From positions 1-64,000 of the forward strand of contig NZ_BLAF01000054.1 in NCBI RefSeq assembly GCF_009687885.1: a stretch of 64,000 nucleotides of DNA, in the 5' to 3' direction. Source of the DNA: Acrocarpospora pleiomorpha (GTDB taxonomy: Bacteria; Actinomycetota; Actinomycetes; Streptosporangiales; Streptosporangiaceae). This document shows, one piece after another, positions 50,689 through 58,359 of this stretch; position 1 is the stretch's first letter, and each line of letters opens with the position of its first letter. The notes under the pieces were generated by a model that worked only from the letters and a program-made list of their open reading frames with translations, made no database searches and was not told the DNA's origin. Both the position numbers and the translations under genes were made by a program.

Positions 50689-51633
50689 TCACCTGATCGC
50701 GATCGCATTCGCGGTTGACCCCAGCCCGCCGGGCACGTGCAGTGGTGCGCTCACCAGGAACATCTCGTAGTCGTTCGTACGCGCGCAGTCGGCGGCAAGG
50801 TCGTCAAGCCACCACAGTTCGCCGATCGGGAAGCCGAGTTGACCGATCAGCACCCGGTGCAGGAGGCCGAACACGCTTCCGCTCGCCTCGTCTGGAGGCC
50901 ACACCTCGACGGAAGGGCTGTCGGAGGCGATCGCGGCGACGCCGGAGTCCCACAGCCACTCGGCCATCTCCTCGGAGTGGTCGATGCCCGCCGCCTTCAG
51001 GCCCGTCCGGTCGGACAGCGTCGTACGCACGTCGACACCCTGCTCGAGGTACCAGCTCAGGAAACCGGTGCGGATCAGCAGGACATCGCCCTGTTCGAGC
51101 GTCAATCCGGTCGCCGTCAGCGCGCGCTCGAGGTCGTCGGCCGTGAACGCGACACTGTCGCCGGCCGTTACGCCACGGACGGTGAGGTGAGAGGACATGT
51201 CGAGGAGCACGCCGCGACCGGCGATGCCCTTCTTCGCCCAGTGCTCGATCGTCCCGACATGTTCGGCCAGGAGTTCGCCGGCGGTGACGCCTCCGTAGAA
51301 CACGTCCGGGCTGTAGGAGACGTGACCGAGCGCGTCCCACTGGCTGGAGGCCTGCGGCGCGAAGTGATGGAGGGCGTCATCGAGGGATTTGCCGTTCTTG
51401 TTCACGACGGTGTGCTCGACCCGGGGGCGCCGGTACAGCGGCGGGTCGAGCAGGTCGATCGGCGCGTTGAGCGGGAACAGCGCGCCGCGGCGGACCAGCC
51501 GGCCCCCGCGCAGCACGGCGTCGGCCCCTTGGAGGTTGAGGCGGCCGAGCGAGTCGCGCTCACCCCAGAGACCCCACGCGGACCTGCCACCCAATTCGGC
51601 CGGCGGCAGGTCGGCATACTTGGGCAAATCCAC
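50689..51633 (-). CDS. Cyclase-family protein (kynurenine formamidase-like fold)
   Basis: A 314-residue protein of the Cyclase family of metal-dependent hydrolases. The usual metal motif HxGTHxDxP reads SSQWDALGHVSYSPDVFYGG here, a variant common in a subgroup of unknown function. The second half has VLLIRTGFLSWYLEQGVDV and PLHVPGGLGSTANAIAIR, both family-typical. GAGAGGA precedes GTG 51633 by 7 nt. It heads the operon 51633 to 42412, with operator site C 58 nt upstream. Hydrolysis of a lactone or of an amide or ester linkage of a ring-cleavage product is a reasonable guess. Confidence 0.82.
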   Translation of the reverse strand: MDLPKYADLPPAELGGRSAWGLWGERDSLGRLNLQGADAVLRGGRLVRRGALFPLNAPIDLLDPPLYRRPRVEHTVVNKNGKSLDDALHHFAPQASSQWDALGHVSYSPDVFYGGVTAGELLAEHVGTIEHWAKKGIAGRGVLLDMSSHLTVRGVTAGDSVAFTADDLERALTATGLTLEQGDVLLIRTGFLSWYLEQGVDVRTTLSDRTGLKAAGIDHSEEMAEWLWDSGVAAIASDSPSVEVWPPDEASGSVFGLLHRVLIGQLGFPIGELWWLDDLAADCARTNDYEMFLVSAPLHVPGGLGSTANAIAIR

Positions 51634-51690
51634 ACCGGCTTCCTCTCCCTGTGCCGTACCGCCGCGACGGGGGCAGTGCCCATCCGCATT

Positions 51691-51706
51691 GGATGCAATT
51701 GTATAC
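51691..51706 (-). promoter_or_regulatory. Operator site C of the catabolic block
   Basis: GTATAC-aatt-GCATCC on the minus strand (GGATGC-aatt-GTATAC on the plus), a perfect GNATNC-N4-GNATNC site, in the 98-nt gap upstream of the eight-gene operon 51633 to 42412. Confidence 0.6.
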
Positions 51707-51731
51707 CTTGGCTCTGACCTGCGCAACGTTC

Positions 51732-52742
51732 TCAGCCGACCTCGACGAGGGACTTCACCACCAGGTGGGGGTTGCCGTGCGCGAATGCCATCGCCTCGCC
51801 GGCGTCCTCCAGGCCGTAGCGCTGGGTGACCAGAGAGCGGACGAGGTCCTCGTGGCGACGCACCAGTTGAACTGCCCCGGCGAAGTCGTTGGACGACCGG
51901 GCACCATAGACGTCGAGCTCCTTCGCGGTGAACACGCGCATGTTCAGGTCGATGCGCTGCTGCGAGATGCCCAGCAGTACGATGCGAGCGGCCATCGATG
52001 CGATGTCGAAGCCCTTCTGGGCAACGACTGACGCCCCGGTGGCCTCCACAACCAAGGTCGCACCCAGTCCCGAGGTCCAGTCGGCCACTCGCGCATCGAG
52101 TTGCGACAGGTCAGACACCGTCTCGGCCGCGCCCAGGCGGCGGGCTACCGCCAGGCGCGACTCCTCCTGATCGAGCACCATCACCTTGGCTCCGACATCG
52201 CAGGCAGCGAGGATCGCGCTCAGGCCGACCGGGCCGGCTCCGAGCACGACCACGAAGTCGTCGGCGACAACATGGGCACGAGCCAACCCGTGGTGACCGA
52301 CCGAGATCGTTTCGCACAGCGCCACAGCGTCTGGGGTCAGTCCTTCGGCCGAATAGACGTTACGCAGCGGGACCGCGATCCGCTCCTGCAACGCGCCAGG
52401 ACGGTGCACGCCCAGGCCTCGCATGTTGACGCAGGTGTTGCGGCGGCCGAGCCCGCACGGGTAGCACTCGCCGCATGAGTTCACCGGCATGATCGCGACA
52501 CGCTCTCCGATCTTGAGGTCACCGCGGTAGCCGTCGGGAAGGCCCTCCACGATCGCGCTGACCTCGTGACCTTGGATGATCGGCAGCTCGGTGGGAAAGC
52601 TGCCATCGAAGATGTGCAGGTCGGTGCCACAGATGCCGACGACCTCTACCCTGAGCAGGGCCTCGTCAGGACCGGCTGTGGGCGGCTCGACCTGAGCCAG
52701 CCCGACTTGGCGGGGAGCCGAGGTGAGTGCTGCACGCTGCAT
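51732..52742 (-). CDS. Zinc-dependent alcohol dehydrogenase (threonine/sorbitol dehydrogenase-like)
   Basis: A 336-residue medium-chain dehydrogenase. Catalytic zinc ligands are Cys38 in VGICGTDLH and the GHE motif (about 58-60); the structural zinc site is CGECYPCGLGRRNTC (four cysteines, about 90-104). The Rossmann motif is VLGAGPVGLSAI, and LDQEESR after strand 2 indicates NAD. It would oxidise a secondary or primary alcohol to a ketone or aldehyde. Third of the three genes after dctP; it ends the operon 56124 to 51732. ATG 52742 is the natural start. Confidence 0.92.
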   Translation of the reverse strand: MQRAALTSAPRQVGLAQVEPPTAGPDEALLRVEVVGICGTDLHIFDGSFPTELPIIQGHEVSAIVEGLPDGYRGDLKIGERVAIMPVNSCGECYPCGLGRRNTCVNMRGLGVHRPGALQERIAVPLRNVYSAEGLTPDAVALCETISVGHHGLARAHVVADDFVVVLGAGPVGLSAILAACDVGAKVMVLDQEESRLAVARRLGAAETVSDLSQLDARVADWTSGLGATLVVEATGASVVAQKGFDIASMAARIVLLGISQQRIDLNMRVFTAKELDVYGARSSNDFAGAVQLVRRHEDLVRSLVTQRYGLEDAGEAMAFAHGNPHLVVKSLVEVG

Positions 52743-52744
52743 GT

Positions 52745-53881
52745 TCAGTCCTTCTCAGCAAACGCTCGCGAGGAATCCTCGAGAGCCTGGATGAGACGGT
52801 GCAGGGAGAGCCCCACACCGAAGTCGGGCGTAGCCGGCGTACCCGCGGTGATGGCATCCGCCATATCGCGGTAGAGGTTGGCGACGTTGACCAGGGTTGC
52901 CCGCGGGACGTCGACACCTGGGTACGGCGCCTTCGCGGTCGCATCGGCGGGGATGACCATCGGGTCGTATCCCGAAGGTATGGGAATCTCGTCGAGATCG
53001 CTCTCCGGCGACTGCGCTCCCCACACCGAGAGCGGGCTCATCTGGAAATTGAGGCGTCCGGTGCCCAGCACGCGAAGTGCGCCCTGTTCCCCGAGGATCT
53101 CCAGCTCAACACCGTGACCTGCGACGACACCACCACTGACCGCGATCGAGACCGGTACGCCGCCGACGAGCCGCCCTGCGGCGACGACCTGGTCCGGAGC
53201 GGACTTCGGGACGCGCGCCGCCGTCTCGATGACCTCGATCTCCTCGAAGTGATTGACCACCGTGCCGCAAAGCTGCTGGAAGTCGCCGACACAGAACCGC
53301 AACGCGTCGATCGCATGACCGCCCTGGATGCGGATGGTGCTCGCGCCGTTCTCCTTGTCGATCACGTAAAGGCCTTCGCGACTGCGACGCCGTCCTCCGC
53401 CGGGCAGCGAACAACGCATGCGCACGGACACGAGGCGGCCGGCGTAGCCCTCGTTGACAAGGTCACGCACGAAGCGCAGGGCAGGCGCACCACGCGACTG
53501 AAGCCCTACCACGGCCTTGACCCCGCGCTGCTCCGCGAGTTGCCGCATCTCCGCGGCCTGCTCGACCGTAGTGGCAAGCGGCCATTCACAATAAACGTGC
53601 TTGCCGGCGTCGAGCGCGAGCATCGCGAGCCGATAGTGATCGGGCGCCCTGACCGCGATGGAAACCAGATCCACCTCGTCGTCGTGGACCAGGGCGCACG
53701 GGTCGGCGAAGTGGTTCGGCGCTCCGAAGAGCTCGGCGCTCCGCTTCGCGGTCTCGATACGCGTCGTCGCCACCGCGTTCAGCTTGAGCGCGGGGATCGC
53801 GTGGACAGCCGGGATGTGGACCGCGCTTCCCCAGCCCTTCTCGGGGTTCGCGCCGATGATCCCCACGCGGACGGGTGTCAC
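52745..53881 (-). CDS. Gfo/Idh/MocA-family oxidoreductase
   Basis: A 378-residue NAD(P)-dependent oxidoreductase. Rossmann start VRVGIIGANPEKGWGSAVHI, the conserved EWPLATTVEQAAEM (usually EKP or EWP), and YVIDKENGASTIRIQGGHAI with a D-x3-H-like catalytic histidine are visible. Most members act on sugars or cyclitols, but some act on steroids or other cyclic alcohols. GTG 53881 overlaps the preceding stop (GTGA). It lies in an operon with the TRAP binding protein and an alcohol dehydrogenase, so it probably works early in catabolism, on a hydroxylated ring. Confidence 0.88.
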   Translation of the reverse strand: MTPVRVGIIGANPEKGWGSAVHIPAVHAIPALKLNAVATTRIETAKRSAELFGAPNHFADPCALVHDDEVDLVSIAVRAPDHYRLAMLALDAGKHVYCEWPLATTVEQAAEMRQLAEQRGVKAVVGLQSRGAPALRFVRDLVNEGYAGRLVSVRMRCSLPGGGRRRSREGLYVIDKENGASTIRIQGGHAIDALRFCVGDFQQLCGTVVNHFEEIEVIETAARVPKSAPDQVVAAGRLVGGVPVSIAVSGGVVAGHGVELEILGEQGALRVLGTGRLNFQMSPLSVWGAQSPESDLDEIPIPSGYDPMVIPADATAKAPYPGVDVPRATLVNVANLYRDMADAITAGTPATPDFGVGLSLHRLIQALEDSSRAFAEKD

Positions 53882-54744
53882 CTCGGAGCCCGCGGAGCGC
53901 GAAGTTCGTCGACGTAGGTGTCGGTTCCCGGGATCGTCGGCACAAAGCATGCGCTCAACGCAAGCCGGCCTCCCGCCTCATCAATCGCACGGTGGAAGTC
54001 CGTGAGCCGGGGAGCGTAACCCTCCGGCGGAGGCGCGGCGTCGAAGAACCACAGCACGGTGAACTCCTCATGCTCGGGTTCCCTCGCCGAGGGCAGCCAC
54101 TGATTCGGCGCCCGCTCGAACGCAACGGCGATTTTGCACTCCGCGCCGGCCAACGTGTCCTGCAGCGCCGGCCGGATGTCGACCAGATAGTGGGCCGGGC
54201 TGCGATCGACCTGGATGACATCCAGCGCCAGGCCGCCAAACGGATAGTCGAGCGCGTGAACGGCCTGGAGCGGACCCGGCTCGAGGGCGCAAGTGAACAG
54301 GTGCCGCTGGAACGACGAGTACGAGCTGTTCCGCCTGATCTTCGGTTCATTGTCTGATCCGAAGCGCATCGTGGGAAACCTGTCCGGTTCCATGAGGTCC
54401 TTGAATGCCTCGTTCATCCAGAGTTCGGCATCATCCTCGTGGCCGGTCGCGAACCAGTAGGTCTTGAAATAGCACCCCTGTCCGTGCGGTGAAATTATCG
54501 GCGAGTCCTCGGGAACCCAGGTCTTGCGCATCGCATGCGTAGCGACCCAGCGCCGACCCGACAAGATCCATGGTCCGGCCATCGCGCCCGAGTAGAAGTG
54601 GTCGTCCTCATACCAGCGGTTGAATTCACGCTCGTGCCCGGCCACCGTTTCGGTGATGCCCAGGTACGTGCCGCCGACGCTGGGACGATTAGGGCGGTGC
54701 CGTCCGATCGCTACGTAGGGGTTCGGGCCGGGTGCCTGTGTCAT
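53878..54744 (-). CDS. EthD-like (dimeric alpha-beta barrel) protein of unknown function
   Basis: A 288-residue protein with two half-length repeats that look like ferredoxin-type alpha-beta barrels. The first (about 25-125) begins GGTYLGITETVAGHEREFNR and WYEDDHFYSGAMAGPW, the EthD-like NxWYDxxH theme. The second (about 170-270) holds LDVIQVDRSPAHYLVDIRPA and EFTVLWFFDAAPPPEGYAPR. No catalytic motif is certain. ATG 54744 has AGAGGA upstream. Located between the TRAP binding protein and the Gfo/Idh gene, overlapping the latter by 4 nt. It may be a small decarboxylase, isomerase or ligand-binding accessory. Confidence 0.65.
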   Translation of the reverse strand: MTQAPGPNPYVAIGRHRPNRPSVGGTYLGITETVAGHEREFNRWYEDDHFYSGAMAGPWILSGRRWVATHAMRKTWVPEDSPIISPHGQGCYFKTYWFATGHEDDAELWMNEAFKDLMEPDRFPTMRFGSDNEPKIRRNSSYSSFQRHLFTCALEPGPLQAVHALDYPFGGLALDVIQVDRSPAHYLVDIRPALQDTLAGAECKIAVAFERAPNQWLPSAREPEHEEFTVLWFFDAAPPPEGYAPRLTDFHRAIDEAGGRLALSACFVPTIPGTDTYVDELRAPRAPR

Positions 54745-54825
54745 TTCGTCCTCTACATCGATTGGTACTGGTCGCGGACCCATCGACCGTCGATGGGTCC
54801 GCGGGACGTGGAATGGCTGATCCGG

Positions 54826-56124
54826 TCAGGCGCCCGGTCGCAACGGAGCAAGGATATTCGCGCGGACCTGCTCGACCACCGGTGCCAGGTCGACGTCATT
54901 GTGCTCGGCGTACCAGCCCGCGAACTGCTCGAACTCCACGCCGGACAAGCCGGCTCCCGACGCGATGCCCAGCCACTTGTCTCTGTTGTCCTGGACGAGC
55001 TTGATCGCCCCGTCGGTATCAGCAACGACACCGCTAGCCTTGAAGGCGTCGTAAGCCTGCTGCTTGACCGGCTGGAACGCCGCGACGGCGTCTTCGCTGA
55101 ACGAGGAAACGGTGCCACCTGCCGCGCCAAGGCCCTTCAGCGCGTCGCTCGTGGCCGCGAGCACGCTGCGCAGCTGCGCCTCGTAGAGCACATCGAGCCG
55201 GTCCCACAGCAGTTGCTGGGCAACGAGGGGAAGCGACTTCCAGCGGGCCTCACTGAACGCCAGCGGGTGCATGACCGCCGGCCGATCCTTGCCCACCGCC
55301 CAGAACTTCGCGATGTCCAGGTACCCGGACGCCTTGGCCTGCGCGAGAGCGGTCAGCGTGCAGTCGACCGTGCCACGCTGAAGTGCCTCGAAGACCTCGG
55401 TGAAGGGCATCGAGGCCGGCGACATGCCGATCGCCTCGATGTAGGCGTTCTCCAGGACGCCGGCCGTGCGAGCGATGCCGCCCTTGGCCTTCGCCGGCGA
55501 TGAACGATCCGACGTGCAACCCATCGCGGTGACATCCGAGAGGTTCGACGGCAGAAGCAGGTGAATACCCTGCTTCTTCATCTCCTCCTGCAGCTCGGGG
55601 ATCGCCGCCAGCGAGTCGTTGAGGGAGAGGTCCCACGCCAGCAAGCCCGCCAGCGGGTCGTCCATACCGAAGCCGATCGTGTTCAGCCCGTTGTAGACCG
55701 GGTACTTCTGCGTGGCGTAGCTGGGAAAGAACGCCGCGATGTCGAGGCGACCATCGGCGAGCGCCGCGTCAGCCTCGGCGGGCGGGGCGACCGCAGCAGC
55801 GAACTGCAGATTTACCGTGATCTTTCCTCCGGACCACTCTTTCAAGGCGTCGGCGTAGGCCTGCAGCCCTTGGCTGTAGTAGTGCTCCGGCGCGTTGATG
55901 CTCTGGGCCGTCAGCTGGACGGGGTCGACGTCCGCGAAGGCGGCGATGTAGGCGTCCTTGGTCGCACCAACCTGAACGCCCTTGCTCTCGGCCTTCTCCT
56001 CGTTTGAGCCCGAACCGGACCCGCCGCCGCAAGCGGCGAGGACCAGCAGGCCGGCGACGGACGCGCCTGCGACCAACAGCCGCGAACGACGTCGGCCGCC
56101 CCCGCCCTTCCTCATTGTGGTCAT
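54826..56124 (-). CDS. dctP: TRAP transporter substrate-binding lipoprotein (DctP type)
   Basis: A 432-residue lipoprotein. Signal RRSRLLVAGASVAGLLVLAAC ends in a lipobox, so the protein is membrane-anchored outside. The mature part matches TRAP DctP-type receptors: EHYYSQGLQAYADALKEWSG, VNLQFAAAVAPPAEADAALA, EVFEALQRGTVDCTLTALAQ. TRAP receptors usually bind carboxylates, often through an arginine. GGAAAG precedes ATG 56124. The membrane subunits are encoded upstream in a separate unit, 56265-58356. Operator site D is 80-95 nt upstream. Confidence 0.9.
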   Translation of the reverse strand: MTTMRKGGGGRRRSRLLVAGASVAGLLVLAACGGGSGSGSNEEKAESKGVQVGATKDAYIAAFADVDPVQLTAQSINAPEHYYSQGLQAYADALKEWSGGKITVNLQFAAAVAPPAEADAALADGRLDIAAFFPSYATQKYPVYNGLNTIGFGMDDPLAGLLAWDLSLNDSLAAIPELQEEMKKQGIHLLLPSNLSDVTAMGCTSDRSSPAKAKGGIARTAGVLENAYIEAIGMSPASMPFTEVFEALQRGTVDCTLTALAQAKASGYLDIAKFWAVGKDRPAVMHPLAFSEARWKSLPLVAQQLLWDRLDVLYEAQLRSVLAATSDALKGLGAAGGTVSSFSEDAVAAFQPVKQQAYDAFKASGVVADTDGAIKLVQDNRDKWLGIASGAGLSGVEFEQFAGWYAEHNDVDLAPVVEQVRANILAPLRPGA

Positions 56125-56203
56125 TTTCTTTCCGATCTACTCGATGTGACGAGCATCGCTATAAATGTGAATCTGGTTATTATGTATAGGACTGTAGGTT
56201 GCT

Positions 56204-56219
56204 GCATACATTTGGATGC
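56204..56219 (-). promoter_or_regulatory. Operator site D of the catabolic block
   Basis: GCATCC-aaat-GTATGC on the minus strand, a perfect GNATNC-N4-GNATNC site in an AT-rich gap of 140 nt between dctM and dctP. It precedes dctP by 80 nt. An AT-rich -10-like stretch (TATACATAAT) follows it on the minus strand. Confidence 0.55.
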
Positions 56220-56264
56220 AATGAAATTTTGTTTTCGAATGACTGGCGGGGTGCGAGAATTAAG

Positions 56265-57773
56265 CTATTCGGACAGGCCGGGAAGCCATGTCACGATCTC
56301 GGGGAAGGCCATGAGCAGCGCCAGGGTCACAGCAATGGCGGGGATGAACCACAGAATCGACACGAACACATCCCCCAGGGTGATGCGCACGCCGCGATTG
56401 ACCCGGGGGTCCTGGGCAAGGCCGTGAATGATGTACGAGAGAATGCCCAGGGGCGGATGAAGAAGGCCGACCTCCGCGAGCAAGACGGTGAAGACCCCGA
56501 ACCACAGCATGTCGACTTCCAACATATGGAGAGTCGGAATGAGGAACGGCACCACTAGGAGCATCATGGTCATCGATTCCAGGAATGTGCCCAGAATCAC
56601 GTAGACCACTACGAGGATCAGCAGGAACGCTGTTCTGCTCATACCCGAGTCGGCCACCCAGTCCGTGAACGCACCCGTGATCCCGGTGATCGCGAGGAAC
56701 CGCGTCATGAGCACGGCACCGATGACGAGCAGGAAGATGGACCCGATCGCCTCCACGGTCTTGCCCGCCGACTCGCGGAGCACCGTCAGCGGCTTGTCCT
56801 TGCGCCGCATGAGGGTGGTCAGCAGGACGGCGCCGACGGCACCGCCGGCGGCAGCCTCAGTCGCGGTGAAGGCTCCGGCCAGCATCCCGCCGAGCACGAC
56901 GACGACGAGGACCGGGACCGGCCAGACTCGCGCCAGGGAGATCCATCGCTCACGCCAGGTGACTCTGGCGACGGAACGGCTCGCCTTGCCTGAGCCGACC
57001 AGCTCCGGGCGGAGCAGCCCGAGCAGGACGATCAGCGCACAGGAACACGCCACGATCAGCAGACCAGGCATGACTCCGGCGAGAAGTTGCGGCCCGATCG
57101 GCACCTCCGCGATGCCCGCGTAGATGACCAGCATCATGCTCGGTGGGATGAGATGGCCTGCCAGGCTCGAGACACCGACCGCGCCGACCGCGAGACGGCG
57201 GTCGTAGCCTCGGTCGAGCATCTCCGGAATGCCCGCGCGACCGAGGGCGTAGGTGGTGCCGAGGCTGGAACCGCTGATGGACGACAGGCCGGCCCCGGCG
57301 ACGTTTGTGGCCACACCCACGCCTCCGGGCATCCAGTTCAGCCAGGCACTCGCCGCTCGGTAGATCGTGGCCGTGATGCCGGACATTTCCAGCAGCACGC
57401 CCATGAACACGAACATCGGCAGCACTGTCAGCGTCCACTGAGCAGTCGCGGAGAAGGGCACCGTCGCCAGCGCGCTCTCAACGGCAAGCTCACCCCTCAA
57501 TGCGTAGAGGCCGATCAGGCTCGGGACAGCCATCGAGACGGCGATCGGCACGCGCATGAACATGAGGACGAGGACCATGGCGAGGGCGGCGTAGCCGACG
57601 GTCGAAGGCGCGGTAGCCGCGAACATCACGAACCCACACGCTCCGAGGAGCGCGATGAATACCGCGCGGATGGACCACGAACGAAGCCGTGAAGTCCGAG
57701 CCGTCGTGTCCGTCAGCGCAGATCCGGCGGATGCGTTCGCAGGAGGCGCCACGGGGGGCGTGTTGGCCACCAT
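56265..57773 (-). CDS. dctM: TRAP transporter large permease (DctM type)
   Basis: A 502-residue polytopic protein with about 12 hydrophobic segments. It carries the DctM signatures PIAVSMAVPSLIGLYAL, LTVLPMFVFMGVLLEMSGIT, GISGSSLGTTYALGRAGIPE-like GLSSISGSSLGTTYALGRAG and HLIPPSMMLVIYAGIAEVPI. It forms the Na+-coupled or proton-coupled channel that takes substrate from DctP. A hydrophilic N-terminal extension of about 45 residues is unusual. ATG 57773 starts 1 nt after the DctQ stop. It is the last gene of the operon 60177 to 56265. Confidence 0.9.
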   Translation of the reverse strand: MVANTPPVAPPANASAGSALTDTTARTSRLRSWSIRAVFIALLGACGFVMFAATAPSTVGYAALAMVLVLMFMRVPIAVSMAVPSLIGLYALRGELAVESALATVPFSATAQWTLTVLPMFVFMGVLLEMSGITATIYRAASAWLNWMPGGVGVATNVAGAGLSSISGSSLGTTYALGRAGIPEMLDRGYDRRLAVGAVGVSSLAGHLIPPSMMLVIYAGIAEVPIGPQLLAGVMPGLLIVACSCALIVLLGLLRPELVGSGKASRSVARVTWRERWISLARVWPVPVLVVVVLGGMLAGAFTATEAAAGGAVGAVLLTTLMRRKDKPLTVLRESAGKTVEAIGSIFLLVIGAVLMTRFLAITGITGAFTDWVADSGMSRTAFLLILVVVYVILGTFLESMTMMLLVVPFLIPTLHMLEVDMLWFGVFTVLLAEVGLLHPPLGILSYIIHGLAQDPRVNRGVRITLGDVFVSILWFIPAIAVTLALLMAFPEIVTWLPGLSE

Positions 57774-57774
57774 T

Positions 57775-58356
57775 TCAGCTTCGCTCCGCTCCGAGGACGG
57801 TGCCCGTGGGGCCCTCCACAACTAGTGCGTCGTCGCGAGTGGCCCGCTCGGTGACGACGTCCGGGTTGCCGGTGCGCACAACGTCGTACAGACCGAACAG
57901 AGTCTGGGCGACCACCATCAGGCACGCGACCGGCACGATGAACACGACCGGCCATATCGGTACGGTGCTCGCACCCGCGGTCCCCCGCATCTCGGCAAGC
58001 TCGAGTGCCTCGCGCCAGCCGAACCAGGCGAAGCCCAAGAACAGCGCAAGGGTGATGAGCTCGCCGAGAACATGCGCCTCGACCCGCACCTGGCTCGGGA
58101 ACCTGTCGAAGAGCAGAGCGGCCCTGATTTGCGTGCCGTCGGCCTGCGCGAGGTAGATACCGAGGAACACCATGATCGGGAGATACCAGAACGCGGTGTA
58201 CTCCAGGGTGCCTTCGATCGGCTGTTTGAAGGCGTATCGTGCCAGCGCGTTGGCGACGACATGGATCATCATCGCGGCGATCGCGGCCATCGCGATCGCC
58301 TTCGACATCCCGCGCACCACCTGGCCGGCCCGCTGAACCCTGCTCGGCTGTGCCAC
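57775..58356 (-). CDS. dctQ: TRAP transporter small permease (DctQ type)
   Basis: A 193-residue membrane protein with four hydrophobic helices (about 18-38, 50-70, 90-110, 130-155). The sequence ALARYAFKQPIEGTLEYTAF matches the DctQ N-terminal pattern of NxxxRYxFxxSLxWxxE. A soluble C-terminal tail of about 35 residues follows. The start is GTG 58356, 3 nt after the monooxygenase stop. With DctM it builds the membrane part of the TRAP importer and ties uptake to the flavin monooxygenase operon. Confidence 0.85.
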   Translation of the reverse strand: MAQPSRVQRAGQVVRGMSKAIAMAAIAAMMIHVVANALARYAFKQPIEGTLEYTAFWYLPIMVFLGIYLAQADGTQIRAALLFDRFPSQVRVEAHVLGELITLALFLGFAWFGWREALELAEMRGTAGASTVPIWPVVFIVPVACLMVVAQTLFGLYDVVRTGNPDVVTERATRDDALVVEGPTGTVLGAERS

Positions 58357-58359
58357 GGT

